Notes: generated by a model from the sequence alone, not told the origin. DNA of 64,000 nt from Cryomorphaceae bacterium (GCA_027483605.1 JAIXUE010000047.1:1-64000), one strand, 5' to 3'; shown: positions 37,401 to 46,793, counted from the stretch's first letter. Numbers and translations: made by a program.

Positions 37401-38360
37401 TTAGTGATTGAAGAATAACAAGAGGCTGATTTGCAACCCAAATACAATTAGTGCAAATAGCAACCCGCGCTGACCAGCTTTTAACAAGCGAAAGACATCT
37501 ACCTTTAGACCAATTGCTGCCATCGCAATGGTAAGAATGATCTTGCCAATGGTTTCACTACCCTTTAATAAGATTGCAGGCAAAGGGAAAAAACTCACTA
37601 AAATCGATATCACAATAAATACAATAAGGTACCAAGGTAGTTGGAAACGAAATTTTTGCGCATTAGACTTTCGAGAATCAAGCCAAACCATAAATAATAA
37701 GGCCGGTGACAACAACGCAACACGCGCCATTTTATACACAAGAGCCAATTGCCCAACGTCTTCTGAAACCGAAAAACCAGCACCTGCCACATTGCCCACT
37801 GAATGTAGAGATGTTCCGATCAAAAAGGCCATTTCTTTTTCTAAAAGTGGATAAAATTGAAACCACAATGGCAATAGAACCATACCCAGAGAACCCAAAA
37901 GATTAACTGATGCCAATGAAATGGCAACATCCTCTTTATCTGCTTTGATTTTAGGAGCCAATGCAGCAACTGCCGAAGAACCACAAATAGCTGTTCCAAT
38001 ACCTATCAACCAACTTGTTTTACCTGGACAAGATAAAACTTTTGACAAATAATAGGTAGCGAGTAAAACCACAAAAATCACCAGAATAATCACTGCAAAA
38101 TCCTTTACACCTATCGCTCCAATGGCTTTATAATCCATGCTAAATGCCAAAAGTACAACTGACCATTCCAATAATTTGGAGGAGCTCAAGCTAATACCGG
38201 CATCAAGTTGCGAAATTTTATTGACCTGTGGCGCCAAAAACATTCCTATCAAAAGGGCCAGCAAATAGGAATTGAGAAATGAAGGTGTAAAACCCGCTAA
38301 AAAAATGGCTGCAAGTCCGAGTCCTACAGCCAATACTATTCCTGGTAATTTTGTGCGCAT
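37401..38360 (-). CDS. YeiH family putative sulfate exporter
   Basis: CPGKTSWLIGIGTAICGSSAVAALAPKIKADKEDVAISLASVNLLGSLGMVLLP; GTSLHSVGNVAGAGFSVSEDVG. Confidence 0.9.
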   Translation of the reverse strand: MRTKLPGIVLAVGLGLAAIFLAGFTPSFLNSYLLALLIGMFLAPQVNKISQLDAGISLSSSKLLEWSVVLLAFSMDYKAIGAIGVKDFAVIILVIFVVLLATYYLSKVLSCPGKTSWLIGIGTAICGSSAVAALAPKIKADKEDVAISLASVNLLGSLGMVLLPLWFQFYPLLEKEMAFLIGTSLHSVGNVAGAGFSVSEDVGQLALVYKMARVALLSPALLFMVWLDSRKSNAQKFRFQLPWYLIVFIVISILVSFFPLPAILLKGSETIGKIILTIAMAAIGLKVDVFRLLKAGQRGLLFALIVFGLQISLLLFFNH

Positions 38361-38376
38361 AAAAAACCCTTACAAC

Positions 38377-38766
38377 TTATGGTTTAGAGACAATTTTACC
38401 GCCCCAAGAAGAGATTCCTCCTTGCATATTGATCACATTTTTAAAGCCGCTGTCTACCATCACCTGACTTGCACCAGCACTGCGTCCACCGCTTCTGCAA
38501 TAAACAATATAGGTTTTAGATTTATCTAACTTGGCTAATTGCTGCTGGAAAGATGCACTCTTGTAATCAATAAAAAGATCTGCACCTGAAATCACACCTT
38601 GCTGCCACTCTTCAGGGGTACGCACGTCTATTACAATTGCTTTTTGCTCTGCTTTCATTTTTGAAAGTTCTGCAATCGGCGCATTTTTATAAGTGGATTG
38701 TGCAGAGGAAGTACAAGACCACAACGTTAGGGTTAAGAGAGCAAGTAAAGAGAAAATTTTCATCAT
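38377..38766 (-). CDS. Rhodanese-like domain lipoprotein
   Basis: IVIDVRTPEEWQQGVISGADLFIDY; active site YCRSGGRSAGAS; lipobox TLWSC. ATG at 38766 preferred over TTG at 38772. Confidence 0.88.
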   Translation of the reverse strand: MMKIFSLLALLTLTLWSCTSSAQSTYKNAPIAELSKMKAEQKAIVIDVRTPEEWQQGVISGADLFIDYKSASFQQQLAKLDKSKTYIVYCRSGGRSAGASQVMVDSGFKNVINMQGGISSWGGKIVSKP

Positions 38767-38785
38767 GTTCAAAGTTTAATTTTTA

Positions 38786-38793
38786 CAAAGATG
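38786..38793 (-). promoter_or_regulatory. Candidate -7 element CATCTTTG for the rhodanese-yeiH unit
   Basis: One mismatch to TAnnTTTG; spacing to the palindrome identical to the downstream operon (21 nt). Confidence 0.4.
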
Positions 38794-38814
38794 CAGAACT
38801 TCCACGGACTAATC

Positions 38815-38830
38815 TGTAACTAGCGTTACA
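38815..38830. promoter_or_regulatory. Palindromic operator candidate TGTAACTAGCGTTACA
   Basis: 6-bp inverted repeat with 4-nt spacer; same TGTAAC-N4-GTTACA motif as 37370-37385. Confidence 0.7.
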
Positions 38831-38831
38831 C

Positions 38832-38855
38832 AAAAAAGCCACTTGCGTGGCTTTT
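38832..38855 (-). terminator. Rho-independent terminator of the CHI-domain gene
   Basis: AAAAGCCAC-TTGC-GTGGCTTTT stem; T-run on the minus strand. Confidence 0.75.
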
Positions 38856-38878
38856 GAACTTATGATTTGGGAATTGAA

Positions 38879-39442
38879 CTAATCTTTGCTCAACATGTCG
38901 TTTTTCAAGCTCTCTTGAACTGGAGGTGTACCGAACCAAATGCCAAAAAGTGCTTTTTTGAAGTCTAGGCCAGCAATTGTGCCTTTGACATCTCCATTTT
39001 TGGTAACACGGACACCTTTTCCAGGAATGTAGTCGAGGTAGATCTTGTCGCCTTCTTTGATGGGTTCACTGAAAAAACCTACAAACTTCTTGATTTCTTC
39101 CTTGCTAGCGTTGCCGTGCTTTGAGATCGCAAAACCTTCATTGACCGACTCGATGAAACGTTCGCGGGTAACGCTGCTCGACACAATTTTGATATGAATA
39201 GCCATTTCGGTGTCATCATAGATGACTTTTTTGGCGTCTGCTGTCTTTTTAGGTAGGTACAGCCCTGCAACGTAGAGGTCCATAAAATATTTTTCGCGCA
39301 AACCTGCACCGTTGATGACGAGGTTTTCACCATCTAGCTTCAATTCTGTACTGAAACTGACTCCGTGGAATTTTTTAGTTTGTGCAAAAGTGATGGACGA
39401 CAGACACACCACTAGCGCTAGCAAGTAAGTTCTCCTTTTCAT
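38879..39442 (-). CDS. Chalcone isomerase-like domain secreted protein
   Basis: FHGVSFSTELKLDGENLVINGAGLREKYFMDLYVAGLYLPKKT; FGIWFGTPPVQESLKNDML. Confidence 0.85.
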   Translation of the reverse strand: MKRRTYLLALVVCLSSITFAQTKKFHGVSFSTELKLDGENLVINGAGLREKYFMDLYVAGLYLPKKTADAKKVIYDDTEMAIHIKIVSSSVTRERFIESVNEGFAISKHGNASKEEIKKFVGFFSEPIKEGDKIYLDYIPGKGVRVTKNGDVKGTIAGLDFKKALFGIWFGTPPVQESLKNDMLSKD

Positions 39443-39490
39443 GAATAATTATTAAATTTATTTTGGATGAAAATAATAATTATTTATGAA

Positions 39491-40714
39491 TTAATCCTCC
39501 CAAAAATCTGGATTTGAATTTTCTTCGAGCAACTTCTGCCAGTTATAGTTAGGGTCTTCAGCGTCGAAAAGAATGGCTTTGTACTCGCCTTCTGTAATTT
39601 CATAACGCAGTACTTCTTCACCGGTGTAGGCTTCTATGGCATCAAGCAACGGAATTTCATCCTGACTGCAAAACGACAGCGCTTGCCCTAAGGCGTTTCC
39701 CCTACCCGTTCGACCACAGCGGTGCACGTAGTTTTCAGGGTTATCGGGTAGGTCGTAATTAATCACATATTCCATGTTCGGAATATCAATTCCGCGAGCA
39801 GCCACATCGGTGGTAATTAGCACTTGGTTTTTACCCTCTCGGAACTTTTCGAGCAGCCCAAAGCGTTCATTTTGCGGAACACCCCCGTGTAGGGCCTCGG
39901 CATGCACGCCAACGCGCTCCATGGCCTTGACAATTCTCTCAACGCGCACTTTTGTTCTGGCAAACACCAGAAAACGCGCTTCGGGGTATTCTCCGATCAT
40001 GTTTTCCAAGAAAAATCGTTTGTCGTCCATTTCAATGAAGGCCACAGCGTGCTGGACATTCTTAGAAACAGGATTCTGAGGCGACAACTGAATGCGGATT
40101 GCCGAACGCACGACGTCGTAGGCCAAAGACTTGATTTTTTTGTCGATGGTAGCCGTAAAAAACAAGGTTTGGTGCTTGGCCGGGATTTTTCTCTTGATAT
40201 CTTGAATATCTTTATTAAACCCCAGATCTAACATCAAATCAGCTTCGTCCAGAACGAGCGTATGCACACCCGACACATCTAGATGGCCTTGCGCAATGAG
40301 ATCGAACATACGGCCTGGTGTGGCAATGAGGACCTCAGCACCAACTTGAAGTTGCTTGATTTGCGCTTCTTGCTCTACCCCTCCATATAAACCAATGACT
40401 TTAACCTTAGTTTGGGCGCCAATTTGCTCAAAAACACCTGTGATTTGCTGTGCAAGCTCACGGGTAGGCACCAAAACGATGCAGCGGATCTGAATAGAGT
40501 TGGTGGCGTTTTTTTTGTATTTGAGCAACTTGTTGAGTACGGGAATCACAAAAGCTGCTGTTTTACCCGTGCCGGTTTGCGCCACGGCCATGACGTCTTC
40601 GCCGTCCAAAATGTGTTTTATGGCACGGTATTGGATATCGGTTGGGCGTCTGAAACCGAGCACCGCCAGTTGGTCTTTAATTTTTTGATCAATGTGGTAG
40701 TCTTCGAATTTCAT
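39491..40714 (-). CDS. rhlE: DEAD-box RNA helicase (RhlE-like)
   Basis: AVAQTGTGKTAAF, VLVPTRELAQQI, VLDEADLMLDLGF, FFTATI, HRCGRTGRGN. Confidence 0.9.
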   Translation of the reverse strand: MKFEDYHIDQKIKDQLAVLGFRRPTDIQYRAIKHILDGEDVMAVAQTGTGKTAAFVIPVLNKLLKYKKNATNSIQIRCIVLVPTRELAQQITGVFEQIGAQTKVKVIGLYGGVEQEAQIKQLQVGAEVLIATPGRMFDLIAQGHLDVSGVHTLVLDEADLMLDLGFNKDIQDIKRKIPAKHQTLFFTATIDKKIKSLAYDVVRSAIRIQLSPQNPVSKNVQHAVAFIEMDDKRFFLENMIGEYPEARFLVFARTKVRVERIVKAMERVGVHAEALHGGVPQNERFGLLEKFREGKNQVLITTDVAARGIDIPNMEYVINYDLPDNPENYVHRCGRTGRGNALGQALSFCSQDEIPLLDAIEAYTGEEVLRYEITEGEYKAILFDAEDPNYNWQKLLEENSNPDFWED

Positions 40715-40779
40715 TGCCACAAAGATACGACTAATAATAAAGACCTTACTTTTACGTTTTTGAAATCTAAAAATTACCT

Positions 40780-42474
40780 ATGAAAATCAAATTACTCCTC
40801 TCATTTGCCCTTTTGGCTAGCTCCCTCTTTGCTAATGATAAGGTCACCGTCAAAAGCACTTTACACAGCGTCACCGTCTACACCCAAGGCGCGCAGCTGC
40901 AGCACAAAGCAAACTACACCGTTAAAGCTGGCCTTAGTGAGGTCATTGTTGAAGGCATTTCTCCGCAAATTTCAGCAGGTACTATTCAAGTAAAAGCAAC
41001 CGGCGCGGTGGTTATTCTTGATTCCAAATACGAATATTACTACCCGCAACCGAATATACAGTGGACTAAAACTGAACTCCCTCTTAAAATTCGCAATGCC
41101 ATTAAAGTGCTCGAAGACTCCATTAGAGTCGTCAATTTTGAGCTGCGCGACATCAATGACGAAATTGAAGTATTGGTCGCTGCGCGCAAGATCATCATCT
41201 CGAATGGTGCCGTCAAAGGCCAAGGAAAGGTCAATGACAGCATTCAGTTATTGAAATCTACTGTTGATTATTACACCACTAAGGTTTCTGAACTCAACAA
41301 AAAAATAAGTGGCTTGGACCGCCAAAAAGTCAAAAAAACAGACCTCATCTCAGACCTCGACACCCGACTCAACGACCTGCGCAACTACGCCGAACAAAAC
41401 AACCCTACCCCAGAAATCAAAGGCATTCCGCGCATCATTATTACCTTTATGGCAAAAGAAGCGGCGAGCGGCCGCATAGACCTTAGCTACCTCGCTTCAA
41501 ACGCTGGCTGGACGCCGCTCTACGACATCCGCAGCGAAGCGGCAACAGGCAAAATCAGTCTCACCTACAAAGCGCAAGTACGTCAACAAACCGGTTTAGA
41601 CTGGGACGACGTCAAGCTCAGCATCTCGACCAACAACCCTTACGCCAACAAAACCAAACCCGAACTCAGCCCGTGGTATATCGACTACCAAGAGTTCAGA
41701 AAACAGCTCAATGAAAAAGCCAAATTACGCAGTGATGTTTATGGAGACGACGTACCTGCTGCGGTCAATAGCTCCGCCATGAATATGGGTTTTATGTACT
41801 CAACAAATGGAGCTGCGTTTGAACAAGCAGCACAGGGTGCAGAAGCATTCACTACAATTGTACAACAACTCATTTCAGCCGAGTTCAAGATAGACCTTAA
41901 TTACAGCATTGCCTCAGACAATCAGGTGCGCATGGTGTTGGTGAAGCAATCTGAACTCAATACGAGCTTCCGCTACTACGCTGTTCCAAAGCTAGACCCG
42001 GGTGTGTATTTAGTTGCCCAAATGACCAAACTAGACGAACTTCAGCTCGTGCCAGCAAAAGCCAACATCTTCTTTGATGGCACTTACATCGGAGAAACCT
42101 ACCTCGACCCTACCACCATGGACGACACCCTCAATTTGTCTTTGGGGAAAGATCCAAATATCGTTGTGAAGCGCACGCTCTTGAAAAACCAAAGCAAAGA
42201 GCGCATCATTCAAGACAAAAAGGAACGCAGCTTTGCCTACAACATTGAGGTACGCAACCTGAAGTCATCTGAAATTGAGCTCATTATTCAGGATCAAATT
42301 CCGCTCACTACCAACCCTGAAATTACTATCGAGAAATCTAATTTAGGAAAAGGTACAATCGATGAGAAAACCGGACTCATTGAATGGAATCTAAAGCTTA
42401 AAGCCAAGGAAAACCAAACATTTGACTACGACTTTAAAGTGCGTCACCCTAAAGACAAAGTCGTTCAGATTTAA
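40780..42474 (+). CDS. DUF4139 (mucoidy inhibitor MuiA-like) domain protein
   Basis: VYTQGAQLQHKANYTVKAGLSEVIVEGISPQI; DLSYLASNAGWTPLYDIRSEAATGKISLTYKAQVRQQTGLDWDDVKLSIST. Confidence 0.88.
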   Translation: MKIKLLLSFALLASSLFANDKVTVKSTLHSVTVYTQGAQLQHKANYTVKAGLSEVIVEGISPQISAGTIQVKATGAVVILDSKYEYYYPQPNIQWTKTELPLKIRNAIKVLEDSIRVVNFELRDINDEIEVLVAARKIIISNGAVKGQGKVNDSIQLLKSTVDYYTTKVSELNKKISGLDRQKVKKTDLISDLDTRLNDLRNYAEQNNPTPEIKGIPRIIITFMAKEAASGRIDLSYLASNAGWTPLYDIRSEAATGKISLTYKAQVRQQTGLDWDDVKLSISTNNPYANKTKPELSPWYIDYQEFRKQLNEKAKLRSDVYGDDVPAAVNSSAMNMGFMYSTNGAAFEQAAQGAEAFTTIVQQLISAEFKIDLNYSIASDNQVRMVLVKQSELNTSFRYYAVPKLDPGVYLVAQMTKLDELQLVPAKANIFFDGTYIGETYLDPTTMDDTLNLSLGKDPNIVVKRTLLKNQSKERIIQDKKERSFAYNIEVRNLKSSEIELIIQDQIPLTTNPEITIEKSNLGKGTIDEKTGLIEWNLKLKAKENQTFDYDFKVRHPKDKVVQI

Positions 42475-42510
42475 AAACTGCTTTTACGCAACACTTGGTC
42501 AATACCGTCG

Positions 42511-43692
42511 TTACTCACTGATGTAGCGGCGGTATTCCATTTTACTGCTGTCGAAAGTGAGTTTTTTAGCAAGCGCTCCGGCGTTGTCGCGGTCGGTTAA
42601 GCGATCTGACAAATATTTAGCAACCTCTAGGCGGTTTTCGTCAAAGGTAAATAAGTCGATGAGCTGCTCCGCTTGAGCTGTCGTTAAACAAGTGCTTTTC
42701 ATCGCGAGTTGCAGTGCTTCTAAACGATCTTCCTCAAAAGATTGATCTTGCAATTCAACTTTAAATGCCTCCAAGCGGTTCATTGTTTTGGTGCAATTCA
42801 CACGATTAGACAACGGCGCTTGTTGTACTTGAGCGATCACTTGTTGATGTTGCACATTTTGTTGATTTTGTTGATTCTGAGCAACCTGTGAATTTCCATT
42901 TAACTGAATATTGGCACTTACCTGATTGTTTCCTTGGTTCGCATTGCTATTTATTCCTGTGGTCGACGTCGTCACTGAGCTTGAAGATGTAGTTGTAGTT
43001 GTACTTGAAGAAGTTTCCGTTACCGAGACACCAGTACCCAGACCAGTTGCTGATCCAGTTGCACTCGCATTTGCATTGAGGTTGACATTGACGCCACCCA
43101 CAGACAAATTCATGTTGAGGTTGACGTTGTCATTCGGGTCTGTATTGGTAATTGTTGTGTTGGTGGTCGTTTCTTGAACATTCATGTTCATATTGATACC
43201 TGCAGTATTTCCTGTTCCTGTTGTTTGAGTTGTTGTGGTCGTTTGAACCGGAAGAGTTTGTGTGCTTTGTGTCGCTGTTGCATTTTGATTTGTACTTGAA
43301 TTGACAACAACCGCATCTGAATAAACTGCAGCATCCGTTGGGCGATACACTACTGCTTCTTGGATCACACCATGAGTCGGCTCTTGGCCCATCAATTGTA
43401 ATCTCCCTTTTCCTTTTTTGAAAACAATGCGGGCCGTGATGTCGTAGGGCGCATCAATCATGAAGTTTTTATCGATATCGGGTGTTTTTCCGTCGGCAAA
43501 AATCACTTTAACGGCATAACTGCCATTTTTAATTTGAGAAACTTGCACGTTTGTTTCAGGCTTGGAATTCTGACGTATTCCATTCAAAACCACATAAAAT
43601 TGTTGACCATTGTTATTGAAAATACTGAGGTTACTCTGTGCAAATAACGTATTAGTGAACAAAGCAAACAAGAAAAAGAAAGATGTTTTCAT
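42511..43692 (-). CDS. DUF4476 domain secreted protein with long low-complexity N/T/S/Q-rich linker
   Basis: Signal peptide at MKTSFFFLFALFTNTLFAQ (ATG 43692); C-terminal NRLEAFKVELQDQSFEEDRLEALQLAMKSTCLTTAQAEQLIDLFTFDENRLEVAKY. Confidence 0.8.
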   Translation of the reverse strand: MKTSFFFLFALFTNTLFAQSNLSIFNNNGQQFYVVLNGIRQNSKPETNVQVSQIKNGSYAVKVIFADGKTPDIDKNFMIDAPYDITARIVFKKGKGRLQLMGQEPTHGVIQEAVVYRPTDAAVYSDAVVVNSSTNQNATATQSTQTLPVQTTTTTQTTGTGNTAGINMNMNVQETTTNTTITNTDPNDNVNLNMNLSVGGVNVNLNANASATGSATGLGTGVSVTETSSSTTTTTSSSSVTTSTTGINSNANQGNNQVSANIQLNGNSQVAQNQQNQQNVQHQQVIAQVQQAPLSNRVNCTKTMNRLEAFKVELQDQSFEEDRLEALQLAMKSTCLTTAQAEQLIDLFTFDENRLEVAKYLSDRLTDRDNAGALAKKLTFDSSKMEYRRYISE

Positions 43693-43776
43693 GAAAAGCA
43701 ATTTTTTGTCAAAGAAAACGAAAAAATTGAAAGCAGACAAAAACGCAGACCCATGCTTTTTTCTAACTTCGTAGTC

Positions 43777-45162
43777 ATGAACTACGTCATTGTCGATGTC
43801 GAAACAACAGGTGGCCACACCAAAGACTCCAAAATCACGGAGTTGGCGATGTACAAACACGACGGCAAACAGGTCATTGATCATTTTCAGAGCTTGGTCG
43901 ATCCAGAGCAACAAATCCCAGAGTTTATTGTACGCCTCACGGGCATCACTGACAAAATGGTAGCTGGAGCACCCAAATTTTATGAGCTCGCCAAGCAAAT
44001 CATTGAGTTTTGTGAAGGCTGCATATTTGTTGCCCACAACGTTGCCTTCGATTACGGCATGTTCAAGAGCGAGTTCAAGCGTTTGGGTTATGAATTCCGC
44101 ATGCCACAGCTGTGTACCGTAAGAGCCGCACGCATAGTGTTGCCGGGCCATGCGTCTTACAGTTTAGGTAAAATCTGTGCAGATCTTGGCATTCCCAATG
44201 CTGCCCGGCACCGCGCTGACGGCGATGCAAAAGCAACAGCCCAACTCTTCACTATTCTTATAGAAACAGATAAAAACCAGCTCCAAACGTTTGTTCAAGA
44301 TGTACTCAATCCCAAATCTGTGCATCCGAACCTCAGCTTGGAGAGCATCGAAGAGCTGCCGAACAAAACGGGCATTTATAAACTCTACAACGAGTTCAAT
44401 CAGCTCATTTATGTTGGCAAAAGCATCCATATCAAAAAGCGCATTGAACAACATTTGCGCAACCACAAAACAGTCAAAGGATTGCAAATGATCCAAGATA
44501 TTTGCCGGGTAGAATACGAGCTCACAGGCTCTGAGCTAATTGCCATGCTACTCGAATCTAACCTTATCAAAGAACACAAACCCATTTACAACCGCAAGTT
44601 GCGCAAAAGCCTGTTTCCTTATGGGCTCTATGACCAACAAGACTTCGATGGCTACATCCGACTCAAAATAGACAGTACTGCCAAAAAAAATGAAGAACCT
44701 CTGCTTCAATTCACCTCCAAAAAAGAGGCGCAGTCTTATCTTGAACATATCGCGGGCAAGCTCGAATTATGTCAGAAGCTTTGCTACCTCTATCCTACTC
44801 AAAGTGCTTGCTTTCACTACACTATTCAGCAGTGCAAAGGCGCTTGCGTGCAAGAAGAAGATCCAGCTGCCTACAACGCTAGGGTTCAGCAATACATCGA
44901 TCAGCTACAGTTCCATGGCGATACCTTCTTTCTCGTTGACAAAGGTCGCAACAAAGGAGAAAAAAGCTTGGTCTGGATAGAAAATGGCATTTACAGAGGA
45001 TTTGGTTATGCCCCTTTTCATTTTCACGGTAAAGAGCCACTGCACTGGACGCGCTACATCAATGTCGAAAAAGAAAACCGCGACAGCAAGACCATCGTTC
45101 ACCAGTTCATGCGCAAGCCCACCGGACAAAAACGCATTGACCTCAACCCTATTTCAAGATGA
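43777..45162 (+). CDS. DnaQ-like 3'-5' exonuclease fused to GIY-YIG (UvrC/Cho-like) nuclease
   Basis: NYVIVDVETTGGHTKDSKITELAM; FVAHNVAFDYGMFKSEF; LPNKTGIYKLYNEFNQLIYVGKSIHIKKRIEQHL. Confidence 0.9.
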   Translation: MNYVIVDVETTGGHTKDSKITELAMYKHDGKQVIDHFQSLVDPEQQIPEFIVRLTGITDKMVAGAPKFYELAKQIIEFCEGCIFVAHNVAFDYGMFKSEFKRLGYEFRMPQLCTVRAARIVLPGHASYSLGKICADLGIPNAARHRADGDAKATAQLFTILIETDKNQLQTFVQDVLNPKSVHPNLSLESIEELPNKTGIYKLYNEFNQLIYVGKSIHIKKRIEQHLRNHKTVKGLQMIQDICRVEYELTGSELIAMLLESNLIKEHKPIYNRKLRKSLFPYGLYDQQDFDGYIRLKIDSTAKKNEEPLLQFTSKKEAQSYLEHIAGKLELCQKLCYLYPTQSACFHYTIQQCKGACVQEEDPAAYNARVQQYIDQLQFHGDTFFLVDKGRNKGEKSLVWIENGIYRGFGYAPFHFHGKEPLHWTRYINVEKENRDSKTIVHQFMRKPTGQKRIDLNPISR

Positions 45163-45950
45163 CTGCTGCGCAAACAGGAAAACTCACTTTTTTGGGTTCC
45201 GGCACCTCTCAAGGAGTTCCTGTCATTGCCTGCTCTTGCCCTACATGCGTGTCCCTAGACCCAAAAGACCAACGCCTTAGAGCAAGTGTTTTTCTCGAAT
45301 TTCCCGAGCTCTCCATTGCAATTGATGCCGGGCCCGATTTCAGACAGCAAATGCTGCGCGCAAAAGTTAAGCACCTCGACGCCATTCTCTTGACCCACGA
45401 GCACAAAGACCACATTGCAGGTCTAGACGACATTCGCGCCTTCAATTACCAACGCCAAGCCGATTTCCCAGTTTATTGCACCCCAAAAGTAGAAATGGCA
45501 CTCAAGCGTGAATTTCACTACGCATTTGAGGCAAATCCCTACCCCGGAGTACCGCGTTTTGAGATCAACCATATTGATAAGGGGAGCGTTCAAATTGGCG
45601 CTCTTGCTTTTGAGGCCATCGAAGTTTGGCATCACAAAATGCAGGTTTTGGGCTTTCGATTCGGAAAGCTGGCCTACATCACCGACGCCAAGACAATAAG
45701 CCCCGAAGAAAAAGAAAAACTGCAAGGTCTTGATACACTTATCATCAATGCCCTACATGAATTTCCGCATCCATCGCATTTCAATTTAACGGAAGCCTTG
45801 GAACTGATCGAAGAAATCAAACCAAAAAAAAGCTACCTCACACACATATCACACCTTTTTGGACCTCATATGGAGGTGAGTGCCAAACTCCCAGAACACG
45901 TTTTTTTGGCATACGACGGTTTACAACTCCATTTCAATTATTCCGCTTAA
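45159..45950 (+). CDS. MBL-fold metallohydrolase (PhnP-like)
   Basis: FLGSGTSQGVPVIACSCPTC; LTHEHKDHIAGLDDIRAFNY. Confidence 0.88.
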   Translation: MTAAQTGKLTFLGSGTSQGVPVIACSCPTCVSLDPKDQRLRASVFLEFPELSIAIDAGPDFRQQMLRAKVKHLDAILLTHEHKDHIAGLDDIRAFNYQRQADFPVYCTPKVEMALKREFHYAFEANPYPGVPRFEINHIDKGSVQIGALAFEAIEVWHHKMQVLGFRFGKLAYITDAKTISPEEKEKLQGLDTLIINALHEFPHPSHFNLTEALELIEEIKPKKSYLTHISHLFGPHMEVSAKLPEHVFLAYDGLQLHFNYSA

Positions 45951-45959
45951 TTTTACCGC

Positions 45960-46793
45960 ATGTCTAGACAAGATTTAATTGACATCGAGGCGCTCATCAA
46001 AAGTAAAAACCCACGTTTGCTCAAGTGGCTGCCACGCTTTGTCATTGCTTTCTTGAAACGCAAGTTACACCAAGCTGAAATCAACGCGTTTTTGACAGCC
46101 TATGGTCATCTACAAGACCACGCATTCTGTGAGGCCATCATCAATTACTTTGAAATTGAAATAGATATAAAAGGTTTGGAAAATATTCCCGAGAAAGGTG
46201 GTGCAATTCTAGCTTTGAATCATCCGTTGGGAGGAATGGATGGCGTTGCACTTATTCACGCACTGCGACATAAGCGTCCTGATGTTGCTTTGATTGTCAA
46301 TGATTTATTGTTGAACATCAAGCAACTATCCAACTTATTTGTAGGCATCAATAAATTTGGGCGCAACAGCGGTGGCGTAAGGCAAAACATACGCAGTGCC
46401 TTTGAAAAAGAACAAGTTGTCATTATTTTCCCAGCCGGAATGGTGACACGCATTCATTATGGTCAAATCATTGAACCTGAATGGAAGAAAACCTTTGTGA
46501 GCTACGCACGTCAACTACAGCGACCCATTATCCCAATTTATATCGATGGTCGCTTGTCCAAAACTTTCTACAGAGTCAATCGCTGGCGCAAACGCATGGG
46601 CATCAAAGCAAACATAGAAATGTTCTTACTTGCTGATGAAATGTACAAACAAAAAAAAGGAAGGATATCTTTTGTAATTGGTGCCGCACTTAGCCCAGAA
46701 CAACTCCCTAAAGAACTCAACGATGCCGACGCCGCAAATTGGGTAAAAAATCATGTCTACAGCCTAAAACCATCCAATGAAACAACTCATTGA
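45960..46793 (+). CDS. Lysophospholipid acyltransferase family protein (PlsC-like; GlsA/OlsA-like candidate)
   Basis: GGAILALNHPLGGMDGVALI, FPAGMVTR. Confidence 0.83.
   Translation: MSRQDLIDIEALIKSKNPRLLKWLPRFVIAFLKRKLHQAEINAFLTAYGHLQDHAFCEAIINYFEIEIDIKGLENIPEKGGAILALNHPLGGMDGVALIHALRHKRPDVALIVNDLLLNIKQLSNLFVGINKFGRNSGGVRQNIRSAFEKEQVVIIFPAGMVTRIHYGQIIEPEWKKTFVSYARQLQRPIIPIYIDGRLSKTFYRVNRWRKRMGIKANIEMFLLADEMYKQKKGRISFVIGAALSPEQLPKELNDADAANWVKNHVYSLKPSNETTH

Noticed and set aside
29866-38772. Complete Sox thiosulfate oxidation system
   Set aside because: Only a SoxB-like protein is present; no SoxYZ, SoxAX or SoxCD was found in the window.
43692-44151. N-terminal extension of the 42511-44151 ORF
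   Set aside because: It is antisense to the exonuclease-GIY-YIG gene. A clear signal peptide begins at 43692.
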